A stretch of 64,000 bases of DNA from Chloroflexota bacterium (GCA_026706455.1 JAPOYS010000118.1:1910-65909); one strand, 5' to 3'. Shown: positions 41,424 through 50,814, numbered from the stretch's first letter. The notes: generated from the sequence alone by a model not told the origin. Program-made: numbers and translations.

Positions 41424-42080
41424 ATGCGCGCGGCGCCGCCTTTCAGTTGGCTCGATTCGCCCGGCTGGATCATTCTGTCCGGTCGCCCGGATGCGCTGAG
41501 CGAGATTCGGGCCCGCGCTCTGAGTCGCTTCAACGGGTCGGGCGCCATCGCCTACATTTCCTTGGCCGGCGATCTGGGCGACGCGCTGATGGACGACCTA
41601 GCGGAATTGGGCGCTCCGGCCGGTTACCTGGTCGACCTGGACGATCTGGACAACAACGAAATCTACGAGCGGCTTTGCGCGGCGGGCATGATCGTGATTG
41701 AAGCGACGGGCGATGTCGATGGCTTGCGAACTTTGACGACGCATACGGTGGCGAGCGCGCTGAAGTCGGCGCTTGAGCATGGCGCTGTCTTATTCTTGGA
41801 AGGCGGGGCCGTGTCGCTGGCGGGCGAACACAGGATGGCTCATAACGGCGAACTAGAACGGGGACTGAATTTCGTTGACAACGCGCTGATCGCAGCCGGC
41901 GCGGATCGAGTCGCGGCGCTTGAACCGGCGCGCTCGGCGCTCAGCGACTTGCCAGATCTGACATTCATGGAGCTGGGACCTGGCTCAGCCTTGGCGCTGG
42001 GACCGGATCAGCAGATCGAAACCTGGGGCGATGGCGAGGTGACGATCCGCCTCGCGAAATCCGTAGGGGCGATTCTGTGA
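41424..42080 (+). CDS. Unknown protein, possibly peptidase S51/cyanophycinase-like fold
   Basis: A 218-aa protein. ATG at 41424 has a perfect GGAGGAG 6 nt upstream, so the track's 25 extra residues, which come from a repeat, are rejected. Alternating beta/alpha pattern with GWIILSGR, AYISLAGD, MIVIEATGD and a glycine-rich turn ALEHGAVLFLEGGAVSLAG loosely recalls the class I amidotransferase-like fold of S51 peptidases, but I cannot place a catalytic Ser/His set. The last residues VGAIL and the TGA come from a palindromic repeat, as in trpG. Confidence 0.55.
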   Translation: MRAAPPFSWLDSPGWIILSGRPDALSEIRARALSRFNGSGAIAYISLAGDLGDALMDDLAELGAPAGYLVDLDDLDNNEIYERLCAAGMIVIEATGDVDGLRTLTTHTVASALKSALEHGAVLFLEGGAVSLAGEHRMAHNGELERGLNFVDNALIAAGADRVAALEPARSALSDLPDLTFMELGPGSALALGPDQQIETWGDGEVTIRLAKSVGAIL

Positions 42081-42134
42081 ATGGCCCGCCATAACGATAA
42101 CGCAAACTGTAGGACGACCCTTGGGTCGCCCGCC
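42063..42134. repeat. Two palindromic repeats upstream of purA
   Basis: Copies at 42063-42090 (GGCGATTC TGT GAATGGCC, supplying the stop of the upstream gene) and 42109-42134 (GACGACCC TT GGGTCGCC). Confidence 0.82.
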
Positions 42135-42165
42135 GCGGCGCAACCTACGAATGGGGCAACGTGAT

Positions 42166-43485
42166 ATGCCAATTACGATTCTGATCGGCGCGCAATGGGG
42201 TGATGAAGGCAAGGGCCGCGTGGTCGACTGGCTGGCGGCTTCCGCCGATATCGTGGCGCGCTACGCTGGTGGCGACAATGCCGGTCATACGGTAGCCCTC
42301 GACGGACAAGTCTACAAGCTGCATCTGATTCCGTCCGGCATCTTGCACAGCGATGTCGTCTCCATCATGGGCAACGGCATGGTGGTCAACCCGGTCAATC
42401 TCGTGCGCGAGATTGATGTGCTGCGGAAGCTGGGCTTGCGCATCTCGCCCGAACGCCTGGTTATCAGTTCGCGCGCGCATATCATCACGCCGGCGCATAT
42501 CGCTCTCGACGAGGCGAAGGAAATGGCTCTGGGCGCAGCCAAGATCGGCACGACGCTGCGCGGCATCGGGCCCGCCTACCTGGACAAGACGGGCCGCGCC
42601 GGCATACGCACCGGCGATATGCTGCTGGATGTTGAGGAATTCGCCGAGCGCCTGGTCGCCTCAATGGAGGCGACAAATGAAGATCTGCGTTCACAAGGCT
42701 TACAGACGCTGGATGCGCGCGCAGCCGCTCAGAGCTACCTGGACGCCGCTGACATCTTGCGCCCCTACATCCGCGACGTGTCCATATACCTGTATGAGGC
42801 TTTGAAAGCGGGCAAACGGGTCCTATGCGAGGGCGCGCAAGGCACCCTGTTGGATATCGACCACGGCAGTTATCCCTTTGTCACCAGTTCGTCGCCGACG
42901 GCCGGCGGCGCGCTGACCGGCCTTGGTGTGGGTCCATTGTTCGTCGAACGCGTGCTTGGGGTGGCCAAGGCTTTCAGCACGCGCGTTGGCGGGGGACCCA
43001 TGCCCACGGAACTGGATGGCGACATCGCCGAGCGCCTGCGCGGCAGCGGCGCCAATTTCTGGGATGAATTCGGCACCACCACCGGGCGTCCGCGCCGCTG
43101 CGGCTGGCTCGATGTCGTGATGCTGCGTTACGCCGTCGGCGTCAACGGCTTGAGCGAGCTGATGCTGACCAAAATGGATATTCTCTCGGGTCTCGACGAG
43201 TTGAAGTTGGCGACCGCCTACATGATTGATGGCGAACGATTCGAGTATCCGCCCGTCACTAATGAACAGCTGGAGCGCGCCATACCGATTTACGAGTCCA
43301 TGCCCGGCTGGAGCGAGGACATAAGCAATTGCCGCGAATTTGGCGACCTGCCAAAAGCCGCGCGGCATTATATCGAGCGCGTCGCCCAGCTCTGCGACGC
43401 GCCAATTGAGATGGTCAGCGTTGGTCCCGAGCGCGATCAAATCGTGATGAAGACGACTCGCCCGCGGGTGGCGGCCCCGCGCTGA
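42166..43485 (+). CDS. purA: Adenylosuccinate synthetase
   Basis: A 439-aa GTP-dependent enzyme that condenses IMP with aspartate. The N-terminal GAQWGDEGKGRVVDWLA, GGDNAGHTV, GTTLRGIGPAYLDKTGR, EGAQGTLLDIDHGSYPFVTSS, STRVGGGPMPTEL and TTGRPRRCGW are all present. The start is set at MPITILIGAQ by homology; the 15 extra track residues derive from the repeat region. Confidence 0.95.
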   Translation: MPITILIGAQWGDEGKGRVVDWLAASADIVARYAGGDNAGHTVALDGQVYKLHLIPSGILHSDVVSIMGNGMVVNPVNLVREIDVLRKLGLRISPERLVISSRAHIITPAHIALDEAKEMALGAAKIGTTLRGIGPAYLDKTGRAGIRTGDMLLDVEEFAERLVASMEATNEDLRSQGLQTLDARAAAQSYLDAADILRPYIRDVSIYLYEALKAGKRVLCEGAQGTLLDIDHGSYPFVTSSSPTAGGALTGLGVGPLFVERVLGVAKAFSTRVGGGPMPTELDGDIAERLRGSGANFWDEFGTTTGRPRRCGWLDVVMLRYAVGVNGLSELMLTKMDILSGLDELKLATAYMIDGERFEYPPVTNEQLERAIPIYESMPGWSEDISNCREFGDLPKAARHYIERVAQLCDAPIEMVSVGPERDQIVMKTTRPRVAAPR

Positions 43486-43490
43486 CGATC

Positions 43491-43519
43491 TTGCATATAC
43501 GCGCAATGGGCAGTAGAAT
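43491..43519 (+). promoter_or_regulatory. Candidate promoter of the small membrane protein/cytochrome pair
   Basis: TTGCAT (43491-43496), 17-nt spacer, TAGAAT (43514-43519), just after the purA stop and about 33 nt before the next ATG. Confidence 0.5.
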
Positions 43520-43552
43520 GCGCATGACGCGCGCGTCTCAAGGAGAGTGAGC

Positions 43553-43825
43553 ATGAAGGCATTGGGCACGGTGGCATTGGTTTTTCTGATCCTGCTGGCT
43601 GGCGGGGCGATCACGTCCAATCTGCTCTCTTCTGATTTGGCTATCCAACAGACAACTGACCCCAGCGGCGACTTTCTCACCGCTACGCCCGATCAAGCGG
43701 TCGCTTTTATCTTGGTCACCGGCTTCATCATCTTCAATGTGCTTGGCGCCGGTTTGACGCTTATGATCGTCTTCTGGCTGCTGAATCGTCAGGTGACCTC
43801 CGTCCGGCAGGATGCCAATTCCTGA
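43553..43825 (+). CDS. Small two-span membrane protein
   Basis: A 90-aa protein with membrane segments near residues 4-22 (LGTVALVFLILLAGGAITS) and 51-76 (AVAFILVTGFIIFNVLGAGLTLMIVFWLL). AAGGAG at 43539-43544 fits the ATG at 43553 (8 nt), not the track's GTG at 43547. It lies 45 nt before a membrane-anchored cytochrome c, so it may be an accessory or assembly factor of the same respiratory or electron-transfer unit; I recognise no family. Confidence 0.6.
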   Translation: MKALGTVALVFLILLAGGAITSNLLSSDLAIQQTTDPSGDFLTATPDQAVAFILVTGFIIFNVLGAGLTLMIVFWLLNRQVTSVRQDANS

Positions 43826-43870
43826 GTTGCCCTCGCGGACTGAATCGGGCTGCCGAGCCACTGCCTATCA

Positions 43871-44341
43871 ATGTCGCAAGCCAAACCAAGCTTCAGGCGC
43901 GCGCGAACCAAGTTGGTCTTGATCATAGCTATCGCGGCGGTCGCCGCTTTCGCGCTTGCGTTGGCGTTGATCCTAGGCGAGACCTTGACGCCCGACAGCG
44001 GAGACATAAATGCGGATTCCTACGCCGACGAGTTGGCAGCCGCTTTGAGTGGCGCCGATGCCGATATTGGCGAGAAGCTGATAAAGGAGACGGACTGCGC
44101 CACTTGTCATTTGACGGGCGATGGCAGCGCGGCGCCGCAATTCGCCGGGATCGGATCAATTGCGGGCGCGCGGCGGCCCCCGCTTGACGCTGAGCAATAC
44201 CTCTATGAGGCGATCGTGCTGCCCGCGGCCCATCTGGTCGACGGCTACGCCAATGCGATGCCCAGCGATTATGGCCAGCGCCTGTCAGCCCAGGAGATCG
44301 GCCACATGATCGCCTACCTGCTCACGCTCACTGGCGAATAA
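43871..44341 (+). CDS. Membrane-anchored monohaem cytochrome c
   Basis: A 156-aa protein. One uncleaved-looking membrane segment at residues ~15-36 is followed by a class I cytochrome c domain with haem motif CATCH (residues 76-80) and a likely axial methionine in NAMPSDYGQ. It would face outside the membrane and carry electrons to or from a membrane complex. No oxidase genes are in the window. No clear Shine-Dalgarno is visible. Confidence 0.85.
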   Translation: MSQAKPSFRRARTKLVLIIAIAAVAAFALALALILGETLTPDSGDINADSYADELAAALSGADADIGEKLIKETDCATCHLTGDGSAAPQFAGIGSIAGARRPPLDAEQYLYEAIVLPAAHLVDGYANAMPSDYGQRLSAQEIGHMIAYLLTLTGE

Positions 44342-44349
44342 TGATTATT

Positions 44350-44375
44350 TTAGGGCCGGCCCTTGGGGCGCCCGC
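44350..44375. repeat. Degenerate palindromic repeat before rqcH
   Basis: TAGGGCCGGCCC TT GGGGCGCCCGC, a diverged copy of the family immediately after the cytochrome gene. Confidence 0.55.
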
Positions 44376-44401
44376 TTGCGCCTGAAACGACTGCAACGAC
44401 C

Positions 44402-46108
44402 ATGGATTCCTTCACAATCTCGGCGCTTGTCGATGAATTGCGCGCAGCCCTCGTGGGCGGCCGCGTTCAAGATGTGCTTGATGTTGAAGCGCTGGCGATC
44501 GGCTTGGAGATTTATGCCAAGCGCAGGCGCCGCTATCTTTACCTGAGCGCCGACGCCAGCCAGCCGCGCGTCCACCTGGTCGATGCCAAGCTCCGGCGCG
44601 GGCTGGCGAAGCCGACGCAGCTTGGCCTGCTCCTGCGCCGCTTTGTCGAGGGCGGCGCCATTGTGGACCTTCGCCAACCGGCTTGGGAGCGGCTGCTGGA
44701 AATCGAAATTGAAGCGCGCGACGGCACCTTCAAACTCATCGCGGAATTGATGCCGCGGCGCGCCAATCTCCTGCTCCTGCGCGATGGCCTGATCTTGGAC
44801 TGCCTGAAGCGCGTGGGTCCCGACGAGAATCGCTATCGCCTTAGCCTGCCCAATCACGACTATTTACCGCCGCCGCCGATACGCGGTCAACTCGACCCGG
44901 CGCGCCTGACGGAAAGCGATCTGCGCCGACTGCTGGAAAACGCCGACAAGGGATCAACGCAAACGCGGCGTATTTTGCCCGGCAAGATTTTGGGCTTGAG
45001 TCCGCTGCTGGCGAAGGAAATCATATTCCGATCGACCGGGGATATAGCCGCCCGCGCGGAGGAGACCGACAGCGAGACTTTGTACGCAGCGTTTCAAGCG
45101 GTCGTCACGCCACTATTGCAGCGGCGCTGGCAGCCGGGCATCGGCCGCTTGCAGGGCGTTCCCGAGGCGGTCTCCGTCGTTCCCTTGACCCACCTGGATT
45201 GGGCTGCGCGCGAATCGATAAGCGCGGCGATGCAGGAATACTTCGGCGCAATCAACAGCCGTGACGCCTACGCCGAAGCCAAGAAACCGGTGCTGGGCGC
45301 CATCGACGAATCGAAGCGCAAGCTCGCGGCAAAGCTCGATTCTTTGCAGCGGGGGCTGCGCGATGAGAGCTCAATGGAGCGTCTGCGGCAGTCCGGCGAG
45401 CTGATCCTCGCCTATCAATACACCGTGGACAGCGGGCAGCGCGAATTGCGCGCTCAGTACGAGCCGGACGAACCCGAGCTCGTGGTAGCGCTTGACCCCG
45501 CCCTTTCGCCCTTGGAGAACGCGCAGAGCTACTTTCGCCGCTACGAAAAAGCCAAGTCGGCTGCTGGCGCTGTGCCAGCCTTGATCGAAGAAACCCGCGT
45601 GGAATTGCGATTCGTCGAGCAATTGGAGCGCGATTTGGCGGTCGCCGGCAACTGGCCCGAGATTGACGATGTGATCCAGATTTTGCAAGAGCGCGGTCAT
45701 TGGCAAGGCGCGCGGCTGAAGCACATCGGCGGTGGCGGGCGCGCGGGACCCCTGCGCCTGGTAAACCGCGCCGGTTACGTGATTTGGCTCGGGCGCAACA
45801 GCCGCCAGAACGAGCGGGTCACCTTCAAGCTGGCGAAGCCGCAGGACATCTGGCTGCATGCGCGCGACGCGCCCGGCGCTCATGTGGTCATTCGAAACGA
45901 CGGACGCCGAATCTCTGACGAACTGATTGCCGAGGCCGCCGCGGTCGCCGCCTGGTACAGCAAGCGGCGCGGCGACGCGCGCGTCCAGGTGGATTACACG
46001 CGTGTCAAATACGTCAAAGCGATCAAAGGCGCCGGACCAGGCATGGTCGCCTACCGCAACGAAAACTCCCTCTTCGTGCAACCCAGCGACGAATCCATTC
46101 TCAACTGA
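44402..46108 (+). CDS. rqcH: RqcH (NFACT/Rqc2 homologue), ribosome quality control factor
   Basis: A 568-aa NFACT protein. NFACT-N (MDSFTISALVDELRAALVGGRVQDV), an HhH and coiled-coil middle (~residues 290-420), and the NFACT-R domain (VIWLGRNSRQNERVTFKLAKPQDIWLHARDAPGAHVVIR) are in order. RqcH binds obstructed 50S subunits and adds C-terminal alanine tails with tRNA-Ala. ATG at 44402 is chosen because the preceding 13 track residues come from a repeat. Confidence 0.92.
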   Translation: MDSFTISALVDELRAALVGGRVQDVLDVEALAIGLEIYAKRRRRYLYLSADASQPRVHLVDAKLRRGLAKPTQLGLLLRRFVEGGAIVDLRQPAWERLLEIEIEARDGTFKLIAELMPRRANLLLLRDGLILDCLKRVGPDENRYRLSLPNHDYLPPPPIRGQLDPARLTESDLRRLLENADKGSTQTRRILPGKILGLSPLLAKEIIFRSTGDIAARAEETDSETLYAAFQAVVTPLLQRRWQPGIGRLQGVPEAVSVVPLTHLDWAARESISAAMQEYFGAINSRDAYAEAKKPVLGAIDESKRKLAAKLDSLQRGLRDESSMERLRQSGELILAYQYTVDSGQRELRAQYEPDEPELVVALDPALSPLENAQSYFRRYEKAKSAAGAVPALIEETRVELRFVEQLERDLAVAGNWPEIDDVIQILQERGHWQGARLKHIGGGGRAGPLRLVNRAGYVIWLGRNSRQNERVTFKLAKPQDIWLHARDAPGAHVVIRNDGRRISDELIAEAAAVAAWYSKRRGDARVQVDYTRVKYVKAIKGAGPGMVAYRNENSLFVQPSDESILN

Positions 46109-46142
46109 ATCGCGCGCCCAAGCCCAAATCGAATCAACTTCT

Positions 46143-46166
46143 GTAGGGGCGAGCCTCAGTTCGCCC
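46143..46166. repeat. Palindromic repeat between rqcH and the GT9 gene
   Basis: GTAGGGGCGAGCC TCA GTTCGCCC, between the convergent rqcH and glycosyltransferase genes. Confidence 0.75.
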
Positions 46167-46174
46167 TCTCCGCG

Positions 46175-47377
46175 CTACCCGCCCAGCACACCATGCGCCG
46201 CCCGCAGCACCTGCTCGACGCCGACGTCCCGCACGCAAGGATGATATTTCGGATCATCCGCGCGCCAATCCAGGATGCGGCAGGGCGCGCAAGCGATGTC
46301 GGACCTCACTACTACGTGTCGCTTCGGATCGCCCCAGGGCGCGAATTCGATGGGATCAGCCGGACCAAAGAGGGTGACGGTCGGCGTATGGACGGCAGCC
46401 GCCAAGTGCATGGCGCCGCTATCGGGACCGAGGGCCGCCAGCGAACGGCGGTAAAGCGCGGCCAATTGACCGACCGTGGTTGCGCCCGCCAGGTTGGCCG
46501 CGTCGCGTTCCATCTTGGCGGCGATGTCGTCGATTATTTCGGATTCTTCCGCTGTGCCAGTGAATACGATTGCCGCCTTGAAATCACGCGCGACCGCGTC
46601 GGCGACGACCGCCCAATTCTCGTTGCGCCACAGTTTGCTGGCTGCGCCCGAGCCCGGATGGATGCAGACCAGGGGCCGCTCGGCCGGAATTTCCCAATCC
46701 GCCAGACAATTGTCGATGGCGGCGCAATCGGCGGCGCGCAGCGGGAAATCAAGCTGAATATCGTCCGCCGGCGGCACTGGACCAAAGGCTTCCACCAGAC
46801 GCAGATTTTGCAGAACGGCGTGCTGATGTTCGCGCGCGCGCGACTCGGTCAAGAATGGCGACAGGCCTTCCAGATCATAACCGATACGCTGGGGGATGCC
46901 GGCGAGATACGCGAGCAGCGCTCCCCACCAGTGATCGGGGCGCATGATGAGGGCGCTGTCGTAACCGATCCGCCGCAACTGTCGCGCGCTGTTGAGCGCC
47001 AGGCGGTAGGCATTGTCGGCGATCGACCCGGCTCGTCCGAAACCGGGGAAGGGCAGGGTCAGGATTTGATCTACTTCGTCATAATTCTCCAGCAGCGCGG
47101 CGCAAAGGCCGCCGCAAAGGACGTGAATGCTGAGCTCGGGACGCTGCCGCTTCAGCGCTTTGATCGCCGGCGTCGTCAAGATCATATCACCCAAATGATC
47201 GGGCCGGATGATGAGAATGCGATTTGTCCGGCTGCTTTTGGTGAAAGCCGGCGCATAGGCGATCAGGCGCAGCAGCCCGTTTCGCAGCCGATGCTTGAAC
47301 GAGCGCTGATGCAATCTCGCAGCCAGGCGTCGGTTGCGCGTTGCGAGCGCTGCTTTATCCAAGACCCATCTCCGCAT
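46175..47377 (-). CDS. Glycosyltransferase family 9 (heptosyltransferase-like)
   Basis: A 400-aa GT-B enzyme. ILIIRPDHLGDMILTTPAIKALK at residues ~54-76 is the GT9 acceptor-side signature, and VCIHPGSGAASKLWRNENW plus LGPDSGAMHLAAAVHTPTVTLFGP are the nucleotide-sugar side. In Gram-negatives these are LPS heptosyltransferases; in a likely monoderm the product would be another surface glycan. Its start overlaps the next glycosyltransferase's stop by 23 nt. Last of three minus-strand glycosyltransferases. Confidence 0.87.
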   Translation of the reverse strand: MRRWVLDKAALATRNRRLAARLHQRSFKHRLRNGLLRLIAYAPAFTKSSRTNRILIIRPDHLGDMILTTPAIKALKRQRPELSIHVLCGGLCAALLENYDEVDQILTLPFPGFGRAGSIADNAYRLALNSARQLRRIGYDSALIMRPDHWWGALLAYLAGIPQRIGYDLEGLSPFLTESRAREHQHAVLQNLRLVEAFGPVPPADDIQLDFPLRAADCAAIDNCLADWEIPAERPLVCIHPGSGAASKLWRNENWAVVADAVARDFKAAIVFTGTAEESEIIDDIAAKMERDAANLAGATTVGQLAALYRRSLAALGPDSGAMHLAAAVHTPTVTLFGPADPIEFAPWGDPKRHVVVRSDIACAPCRILDWRADDPKYHPCVRDVGVEQVLRAAHGVLGG

Positions 47378-48566
47378 AAACGCGCAGCAGGCGAGGCGTT
47401 AGCGCCGACCAATCATAGTATTCCTTTGCTACTCGCTCTGCGCGGGCGCCCAGTTCCCGCCGTCGCTCTTCGTCAGCCAGTAGCGCGCTGACGGCCTCGG
47501 CGAAAGCCTCCGCGCCATCGGCGATACACAGGGCAGCGCGCGCCTCGTCCTTCAAGCCGGCGGCGCCGACGGATGTGGACACCACGGCGCAGCGGGCCGC
47601 CATCGCCTGCAATATCTTCAAGCGTGTGCCGCTCCCCATCCGCAGCGGTACGATGTAAATGCTTGCTTTGTGGAGGTAGGGTTGTATCGAATCTACCCAG
47701 CCGGTGACCGTGATCCGACTGTCCGATGCGAGCGCTTGAATGCGTTCCTGAGGGTTGCGCCCCGCGATCAACAGACTCGCCTCGGGGTATCGTTGGCGAA
47801 TGCGCGGGAAGACCGCTGCGTTGAACCACTCGACCGCGTCCACGTTTGGGCGGTAATCCATCTTGCCGCTGAACACAAGTTGGGCGGGCGCGCGCGTCGA
47901 TTCTGCCGGCGGCGCATAATCGGCAGCGGCGACCCCGTTGGGCAAGACGTGAATCGGCGCGCCGCCGTAGCGTTCGAGCAGGCGGCGGTCTTCGTCGCTC
48001 ACAGCCAGGACCGCGTCGACCTTCCGACAGATTGCGCCTTCATAGCGCGCCAGGCGTCTAGACTGTATCGTTGAGTAGATCGCCGCCGGCAGACGGCGTC
48101 GGTCGCGGCGTTCGACCTGCGCGACAAGCCTTTGCAGCTCGGCTTCGGCGTTCAGGGCATCGTATATGATTTTCGCGCTTCTCGCTTTTGCCCGAATGCT
48201 GGGCAGGTAGTGTCCCAATTCAATGCCGGAAAACTGTACGAGGTCGAATTCATGCGCCCCTAGCAAATCGCCAAGTTTCCGGTCAAAAGCCCGGCTGGCC
48301 AGCCGAGATTCTATATCGGCGCGCCCGCTCAGCAGGAGCATGGCGAGGCGCCGCCCTATGCCGCGACGTGGCAAGCCTACGCTTTCGACTCTTTCGCACA
48401 ATTGATAGAGCGGGTTCGTCTCGGCGTCGACGGTCTGTTCCGTGAAACTCAGAAGCGTTACACGGCGCCGGGCTCGGGCTAAACCGCGAATTAAGCCAAT
48501 GTTGCGGATGGCCGCGCCCGATTCGCTCGGGTAGGGCAGGTCCGGCGTCAGCAGCAAGATCTTCAT
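47355..48566 (-). CDS. GT4-like glycosyltransferase
   Basis: A 403-aa GT-B enzyme with the N-terminal MKILLLTPDLPYPSESGAAIRN and a C-terminal donor domain (VFSGKMDYRPNVDAVEWF, IYIVPLRMGSGTRLKILQAMA). It resembles sugar-transfer-associated proteins of polysaccharide loci. ATG at 48566 has GAAGGC upstream; the 36 extra track residues overlap the upstream gene's stop and are out of register. Confidence 0.83.
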   Translation of the reverse strand: MKILLLTPDLPYPSESGAAIRNIGLIRGLARARRRVTLLSFTEQTVDAETNPLYQLCERVESVGLPRRGIGRRLAMLLLSGRADIESRLASRAFDRKLGDLLGAHEFDLVQFSGIELGHYLPSIRAKARSAKIIYDALNAEAELQRLVAQVERRDRRRLPAAIYSTIQSRRLARYEGAICRKVDAVLAVSDEDRRLLERYGGAPIHVLPNGVAAADYAPPAESTRAPAQLVFSGKMDYRPNVDAVEWFNAAVFPRIRQRYPEASLLIAGRNPQERIQALASDSRITVTGWVDSIQPYLHKASIYIVPLRMGSGTRLKILQAMAARCAVVSTSVGAAGLKDEARAALCIADGAEAFAEAVSALLADEERRRELGARAERVAKEYYDWSALTPRLLRVYAEMGLG

Positions 48567-48573
48567 CGCGCCT

Positions 48574-49677
48574 TCAATTGAGCACAGCTTCATAACATTC
48601 CAACACGCAGCGCGCGGTGTCGATCCAGCGGAAACCGGCCGCGCGCTGCCGGGCGGCCGCTGCTTGCTCCTCACGCCAGCGGCTGTCCGTCAGCGCTTTC
48701 TTGAGCGCCTCCGCAATCGTATCCGGGTTATGAGGATCGATGAGCGCGCCAACATCGCCAACGACTTCGGGCAGCGAGGCCTTGTCGCTGACGATGGGAA
48801 CGGCGCCGCAAGCCATGGCTTCCAAGGCTGTCAAGCCAAAGCCTTCATAAAACGACGGCGCCACCAGCGCGATTGCCTGGCTGTATAAGGCGGGCAACTG
48901 CGCATCGGCGATATCGTGCCGCAGGACGATACGCTCGCCGATGCCCACCGCATTCAGATCCGACATCAACTCGTCAAAATGCCAGCCCGGGCGGCCAGCG
49001 ATGACCAGCATCGGCGCGTCGGGCAATTCCAGGAGCAGATCGCGATAAGCCTCCGCCAAGCCGACGAGATTCTTGCGCGGTTCCAGCGTACCGACAAATA
49101 GAATGAATTCGGATGGCAGTCCCAGAGAGCAAATGACGGGCGCGGTCCGCTCCGGCGGCAGCGGCGCGAAGCTCTCATCGACTCCGAGTGCATGAACCGT
49201 GATTGCCTCTGCCTTCACGTTGAGGATTTCAATCAAATCTCGCTTGGTGGCTCGACTATCGACAAGTATATGGTCGGCGCGCTGAATGGACGCCTTGATT
49301 TGGCCATTATAATACCGGCGACTTTCGGCGGTGATGTATTCAGGATAATGAAGGAAACTGAGGTCGTGAATCGTGATGACGTGATGGCTGGCGCCGCGCT
49401 TGGGCGCGATGAAATCCGGGCTGTGCAAGAGGTCGAAGCGATGCCGCCAGAGCTCCAGCGAAAGCGCTGACCGTTCCAGCCGATGATGCGGCGGCGTCCA
49501 GGCGCTCACGCTCGGGAATCGACGGGACAAGCGCATATCGGACTTGCGGCTTTGCACTAATCTGATGTCGTGAGCGGGCGCAAGTTCTTCCAAGACGCCG
49601 ATGACCGCCGTGATGTACCTGCTGATTCCGCCTACGCGGTAGTGTGTCAGCCGGGCATCGATTCCGATACGTGCCAT
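48574..49677 (-). CDS. GT4 glycosyltransferase (mannosyltransferase-like)
   Basis: A 367-aa GT-B enzyme: RIGIDARLTHYRVGGISRYI at the N-terminus, FVGTLEPRKNLVGLAEAY, and the EX7E nucleotide-sugar motif in PSFYEGFGLTALEAMACGAVPIVSD. First gene of the three-gene glycosyltransferase operon, which probably builds a surface polysaccharide or glycolipid. Confidence 0.87.
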   Translation of the reverse strand: MARIGIDARLTHYRVGGISRYITAVIGVLEELAPAHDIRLVQSRKSDMRLSRRFPSVSAWTPPHHRLERSALSLELWRHRFDLLHSPDFIAPKRGASHHVITIHDLSFLHYPEYITAESRRYYNGQIKASIQRADHILVDSRATKRDLIEILNVKAEAITVHALGVDESFAPLPPERTAPVICSLGLPSEFILFVGTLEPRKNLVGLAEAYRDLLLELPDAPMLVIAGRPGWHFDELMSDLNAVGIGERIVLRHDIADAQLPALYSQAIALVAPSFYEGFGLTALEAMACGAVPIVSDKASLPEVVGDVGALIDPHNPDTIAEALKKALTDSRWREEQAAAARQRAAGFRWIDTARCVLECYEAVLN

Positions 49678-49761
49678 AGCGCGAGTATAGCGGTATCATC
49701 TGAGCTGCGCCAGCGCTATCCACAACCCGCCCGCTGTTGCACAATGATGCAAACGGTCGCT

Positions 49762-49829
49762 GTAGGGGCGAGCCTTGGCCGTCCGCTAATAGGCAAGAAA
49801 TGTAGGGGCGATCTATCAGGTCGCCTGCC
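49762..49829. repeat. Two palindromic repeats upstream of the PfkB kinase
   Basis: Copies at 49762-49787 (GGGGCGAGCC TT GGCCGTCCGC, one arm eroded) and 49802-49829 (GGGGCGATCTA TCA GGTCGCC). GGAG (49830-49833), used as Shine-Dalgarno by the next gene, directly abuts the second copy. Confidence 0.78.
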
Positions 49830-49839
49830 GGAGCCCGCG

Positions 49840-50814
49840 ATGAAACGGTACGACGTATTGACCCTTGGCGAGTCCATGATGCGCCTGACGCCGCCGGGTT
49901 ACTTGCGCATTGAACAGACGCGCACCTTCGATATCTGGGTGGGCGGGACTGAGTCGAATACAGCCGTCGGCTTGGCGCGGCTCGGGCTCAAAGCGGCCTG
50001 GCTGTCGCGCTTGCCAGCGACGCCAATGGGACGCTACATCAGCAATCGCGTGGGGCAGTACGGCGTGGATGTCAGCCATGTCGTCTGGGCCGCTGCTGAC
50101 GAACGCCTGGGCATCTATTTTCACGAAAAGGCGCAAGCGCCGCGCGCCAGCGAAATCATCTATGATCGCGTCGGCTCGGCCATGAGCCGCATGCGGCCGG
50201 AGGATCTGCCGGATGGTCTATTTGCCGCGGGCATAGCCGACATTCTTCACGCAACTGGCATTACGCTTGCGATCAGCGAAACGGCGCGCGAAACTGTGCT
50301 GGAGGCTTTGCGCCGCGCGAAGGGCGCCGGCTGGCGCGTCAGCTTCGACACCAATTATCGCAGCAAGCTGTGGAGCGGCGCCGAAGCGGCCGCCGGCTGC
50401 GACGCGGCCATGGCGCTCGCGGATCTAATCTTTTGCCCGCTCAGCGACTTCCAGGTCATGTACGGCGACGCGTCGGCCGAAGATGCCATCGAGCGTCTGG
50501 CGGCGCGCTACCCGCAGTCGCTAATCGTCATGACCTTGGGGCAAGGGGGCGCGCAGGCCCGCACTCCCGCTGGCGACCTCCTGCGCCAACCGGCGATTCT
50601 GGCCGGCGAGGTCGGGCGCATCGGCGGCGGCGATGCCTTCGCGGCCGGCTTCCTTTACGCCTGGCTCAGTTTCGCCGATGTCGCCGCGGCCCTGAAATGG
50701 GGCGTGGCCATGTCGGCGCATAAATATACGATTCCCGGCGATTTGCCCTTGGTTGATCGCGAGGCGGTCGCCGCTTTGGTTGCCGGCGGCTCCGGCGGTG
50801 GCTTAATTCGCTAG
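49840..50814 (+). CDS. PfkB family sugar kinase (2-keto-3-deoxygluconate kinase-like)
   Basis: A 324-aa ribokinase-fold enzyme. MKRYDVLTLGESMMRLTPPG and the substrate-side GGTESNTAVGLARLG are followed by DTNYRSKLW, typical of KDG kinases, and the catalytic GRIGGGDAFAAGFLYA motif. ATG at 49840 has GGAG 6 nt upstream. The 90 extra track residues run across repeats and the promoter. No other Entner-Doudoroff gene is adjacent. Confidence 0.85.
   Translation: MKRYDVLTLGESMMRLTPPGYLRIEQTRTFDIWVGGTESNTAVGLARLGLKAAWLSRLPATPMGRYISNRVGQYGVDVSHVVWAAADERLGIYFHEKAQAPRASEIIYDRVGSAMSRMRPEDLPDGLFAAGIADILHATGITLAISETARETVLEALRRAKGAGWRVSFDTNYRSKLWSGAEAAAGCDAAMALADLIFCPLSDFQVMYGDASAEDAIERLAARYPQSLIVMTLGQGGAQARTPAGDLLRQPAILAGEVGRIGGGDAFAAGFLYAWLSFADVAAALKWGVAMSAHKYTIPGDLPLVDREAVAALVAGGSGGGLIR

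Noticed and set aside
46193-47491. 432-aa ORF antisense to the GT9 gene
   Set aside because: The minus-strand protein has clear GT9 motifs; the plus-strand reading has none.
49570-49839. N-terminal extension of the PfkB kinase
   Set aside because: The extra 90 residues read through repeats and the opposite-strand gene start; the ATG at 49840 with GGAG gives the normal PfkB N-terminus.
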